Assembly: GCA_902766845.1 (NCBI GenBank)
Contig: CACXFD010000156.1
Coordinates: 1-14,883, forward strand
Direction of reading: 5' to 3'
From: an uncultured Lachnospiraceae bacterium
Lineage (GTDB): Bacteria > Bacillota > Clostridia > Lachnospirales > Lachnospiraceae
DNA: 14,883 nt
Part shown: one piece after another, positions 13,193 to 14,883 of the stretch
How the letters are laid out: each line of letters begins with the position of its first letter
Numbering within the stretch: the first letter of the stretch is position 1
Notes under the pieces: model-generated
What the model saw: only the letters and a program-made list of their open reading frames with translations
What the model was told of the DNA's origin: nothing
The model's database searches: none
Position numbers and translations under genes: made by a program

Positions 13193-14695
13193 TTACAGAT
13201 CAAAGAACTCGAAGTCTTCGTCGATGGCGTCTGCGATCTCTTCGACGGTGCCGGCCGCTTCTTTTGCCGCCTTTTCCGTCTCCGCCGTTACGGTCTCCGC
13301 CGCGCCTTCCGCCGCCTTTGCCGTCTCCGCCGCGGCGGCCTGCGCATCCTGCGCGGCCTGCGCCGTTACTTCTTCGACTTTTTCTGCGGTCCCGGCAGCG
13401 AGATCAGCCGCATCTTCAAGGCCCGCTTTCCCAGCTTCTTCCACCGTTTTTTCCGCTTCAGCGACTGCTTCAGTTCCCGCTTCGACTGCTTCTTCTGCGC
13501 CTTCAGCGAGCTTTTCAGCACCTTCAGCTCCGGCTTCGACAAGGTCCTGCGCACTGCCTTCGCCTGCTGCTTCTGCTGCCGCTTCTCCAGCCAGGCCCGC
13601 AGCTTCTTCCACCGCTCCAGCCACTTCTTCATGTGCTTCCTCCACTGCCGTCTGCGCCGCTTGTGCAGTCTCCGCCGCCGCGGTCTCTGCCGCGTCGACA
13701 GCCTCCGCTGCCGCGGTCATGGCCGCGCCGTCCTTCACGGCTTGTGCGGTCTCCTCCGCCTTGACAGCCGCAGCCGTCTCCGCGTTCTTCATCTCCGCGC
13801 CCTGCGTCTTCTCCGGGCCTTCGCCGTCCGGTCCGTTTCCGTCCGGATCATCGTCCTCGTCAAATTCATCCGGCTTGCGCCGCAGCAGATGGATGATCAC
13901 GATCAGCAGGATCAGGAGCACCAGGGCCGCCCCGCCGATGATCGCGTACAGGAGCGGACGGTCCAGTGCCAGCAGACGATCCAGCAGGCTCACGGCTTTG
14001 GCAGGCTGCGTAGGCGCCTCCGTCGGGGCCTCCGTCGCGATCTCCGCGGTCTCCGTGGGGGCCTCCGTTTCCGTGGGCTCCGTCGCGATGTCCGATCCCT
14101 CCTCCGTAGAGGACGCGTCTGCGGTGGTCTCTTCCCCGCCTTCCGACGTGGAACCGATCACGGTCTCCGGCTCTGTCCCGTCCGCCGCGGTCGAGGAAGG
14201 ATCCTCCGCGCCGCTCTCGGACGGAGCCTCGGTCACTGGCTGCGTATCGGCCTCGGACGCGGTCTCGGACGCCGCTTCGGACGTGGTCTCCTGCGGTTCT
14301 TCCCGCGTGATGGTCACCGAATATTTGCTGGATCCGCTTCCGTTCTTGGCCGTGACCGTGATGGTCAGCAGGTTATCGCCGACCTGCAGGTGGTCATATC
14401 CCTTGATGTTGATCCGGGTGTTGTCCGGGTCCGCGGCCACCGCCGTGACCGTGACGCGTTCCTGATCTCCGGGCACCGTCAGCGTATATTTCGCGACGTC
14501 CGGCGAGAAGGCCGGCGTCAGTTCTCCGGGTGAGATCGACAGGCTTTCCAGCATCACGTTCGTCATGGTGGGCGATTCGGAATGCCCCTCCGTAGCGTGC
14601 GCCGTGATGGCCGTCAGGATCATGATCAGGATCAGGGCACCTGCCGCGATCCGTGCGATCCACCGTCTTCTTCTGGTCCGTTTATTCTCATGCAT
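13193..14695 (-). CDS. Exported membrane protein: cadherin-like beta-sandwich, one membrane helix, long Ala/Glu-rich cytoplasmic tail
   Basis: A 500-residue protein with four regions. Residues 1-34 are a signal peptide (arginine-rich, then a hydrophobic core, AHA before Thr35). Residues about 49-131 match the cadherin-like beta-sandwich domain (LSISPGELTPAFSPDVAKY, then VTVTAVAADPDNTRI and LLTITVTAKNGSGSSKYSVT). Residues about 132-232 are a Ser/Thr/Glu/Pro-rich linker. A membrane helix spans about 249-271, then RRKPDEFDEDDDPDG and a long Ala/Glu/Lys helix (302-490) ending in the acidic aromatic tail DEDFEFFDL. By positive-inside logic the beta-sandwich is outside and the helix in the cytosol. 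Function unknown. Start ATG at 14695 with GAGG upstream; own promoter and terminator. Confidence 0.87.
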   Translation of the reverse strand: MHENKRTRRRRWIARIAAGALILIMILTAITAHATEGHSESPTMTNVMLESLSISPGELTPAFSPDVAKYTLTVPGDQERVTVTAVAADPDNTRINIKGYDHLQVGDNLLTITVTAKNGSGSSKYSVTITREEPQETTSEAASETASEADTQPVTEAPSESGAEDPSSTAADGTEPETVIGSTSEGGEETTADASSTEEGSDIATEPTETEAPTETAEIATEAPTEAPTQPAKAVSLLDRLLALDRPLLYAIIGGAALVLLILLIVIIHLLRRKPDEFDEDDDPDGNGPDGEGPEKTQGAEMKNAETAAAVKAEETAQAVKDGAAMTAAAEAVDAAETAAAETAQAAQTAVEEAHEEVAGAVEEAAGLAGEAAAEAAGEGSAQDLVEAGAEGAEKLAEGAEEAVEAGTEAVAEAEKTVEEAGKAGLEDAADLAAGTAEKVEEVTAQAAQDAQAAAAETAKAAEGAAETVTAETEKAAKEAAGTVEEIADAIDEDFEFFDL

Positions 14696-14760
14696 CGTGC
14701 GTTTTCCTCATTCATTCAGAGTCTTCGGGACGCGGTCGGTCTGCGACCATACGTAGTCCT

Positions 14761-14790
14761 ATTATAGCCTTGCAGGGGCATCGTTGTCAA
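14761..14790 (-). promoter_or_regulatory. Consensus promoter of the cadherin-like protein gene
   Basis: On the - strand TTGACA (14790-14785) and TATAAT (14766-14761), both perfect sigma-70-type consensus hexamers, are separated by 18 bp. The start lies near 14754, about 60 nt before the ATG. The region between 14791 and the right edge shows only a possible divergent promoter. Confidence 0.85.
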
Positions 14791-14834
14791 CCTTACGGTT
14801 TCTGATCAAATCCCTTACGATATCCCGCGCCGGC

Positions 14835-14863
14835 TTGCTTTTTCTCCCGGAACGTACTATAAA
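14835..14863 (+). promoter_or_regulatory. Weak candidate divergent promoter at the right edge
   Basis: TTGCTT (14835-14840) and TATAAA (14858-14863) are 17 bp apart on the + strand, pointing out of the window. The -35 is weak. An unseen gene to the right on + would support it. Confidence 0.3.
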
Positions 14864-14883
14864 CAAAGCAGAGACCGAGCCGG

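Noticed and set aside
13366..13632. 88-codon lysine/arginine-rich frame on the - strand inside the Ala/Glu tail
   Set aside because: It is a shifted reading of the repeat-rich tail with no ribosome binding site; kept only as a curiosity.
13224..14465. 413-codon open frame on the + strand opposite the cadherin-like protein gene
   Set aside because: Ala/Ser-only composition is what the antisense of GCx-rich Ala/Glu codons gives; no start signal or domain, and the - strand frame has a signal peptide, domain and promoter.

Overview
The window reads as chromosomal DNA from a GC-rich member of the Bacillota, most likely a gut-type Clostridia. This is inferred from strong AGGAGG-type ribosome binding sites, extended -10 promoters (TGC before TATGAT or TACAAT), a Cys20 lipoprotein, a DUF4298 protein and a cadherin-like beta-sandwich surface protein. 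No species is assigned. I see no rRNA, tRNA, CRISPR array, transposase or phage gene.

Layout. (1) 2-304, + strand: the C-terminal 100 residues of ATP-dependent phosphoenolpyruvate carboxykinase, closed by an intrinsic terminator. (2) 494-2347, - strand: an MscS-type mechanosensitive channel, a flavodoxin-fold NAD(P)H oxidoreductase and a small unknown protein. The last two are 2 bp apart and translationally coupled. (3) 2348-2699: a divergent control region with a promoter for each side, a 14-bp palindrome inside the mscS promoter spacer, a scattered GCATAT motif and a long polypyrimidine tract. (4) 2700-8068, + strand: a heterodimeric ABC exporter (two half-transporters with an ATGA overlap), a shortened trigger-factor-like PPIase/chaperone, a thioredoxin with two CxxC motifs and a small lipoprotein whose mature part also has a CxxC. 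A 20-bp perfect bidirectional hairpin ends this unit. (5) 8162-11586, - strand: an MFS transporter, an M18 aminopeptidase and a nitroreductase with its own promoter and a leader with two hairpins. (6) 11809-14695, - strand: an orphan A24 prepilin peptidase with an in-frame 36-nt repeat, preceded by a 16-bp tandem array; a DUF4298 protein; and a 500-residue membrane protein with an outside beta-sandwich and a long Ala/Glu-rich inside helix, driven by a consensus sigma-70-type promoter.

Most genes are ordinary housekeeping or accessory functions. The parts worth a second look are the exporter-chaperone-thioredoxin-lipoprotein neighbourhood, the nitroreductase leader, the operator-like palindrome upstream of mscS, the cadherin-like/LEA-like membrane protein, and a recurrent pattern of small tandem duplications (13, 16, 31-32 and 36 bp). 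Nothing here can be called a new system from sequence alone.
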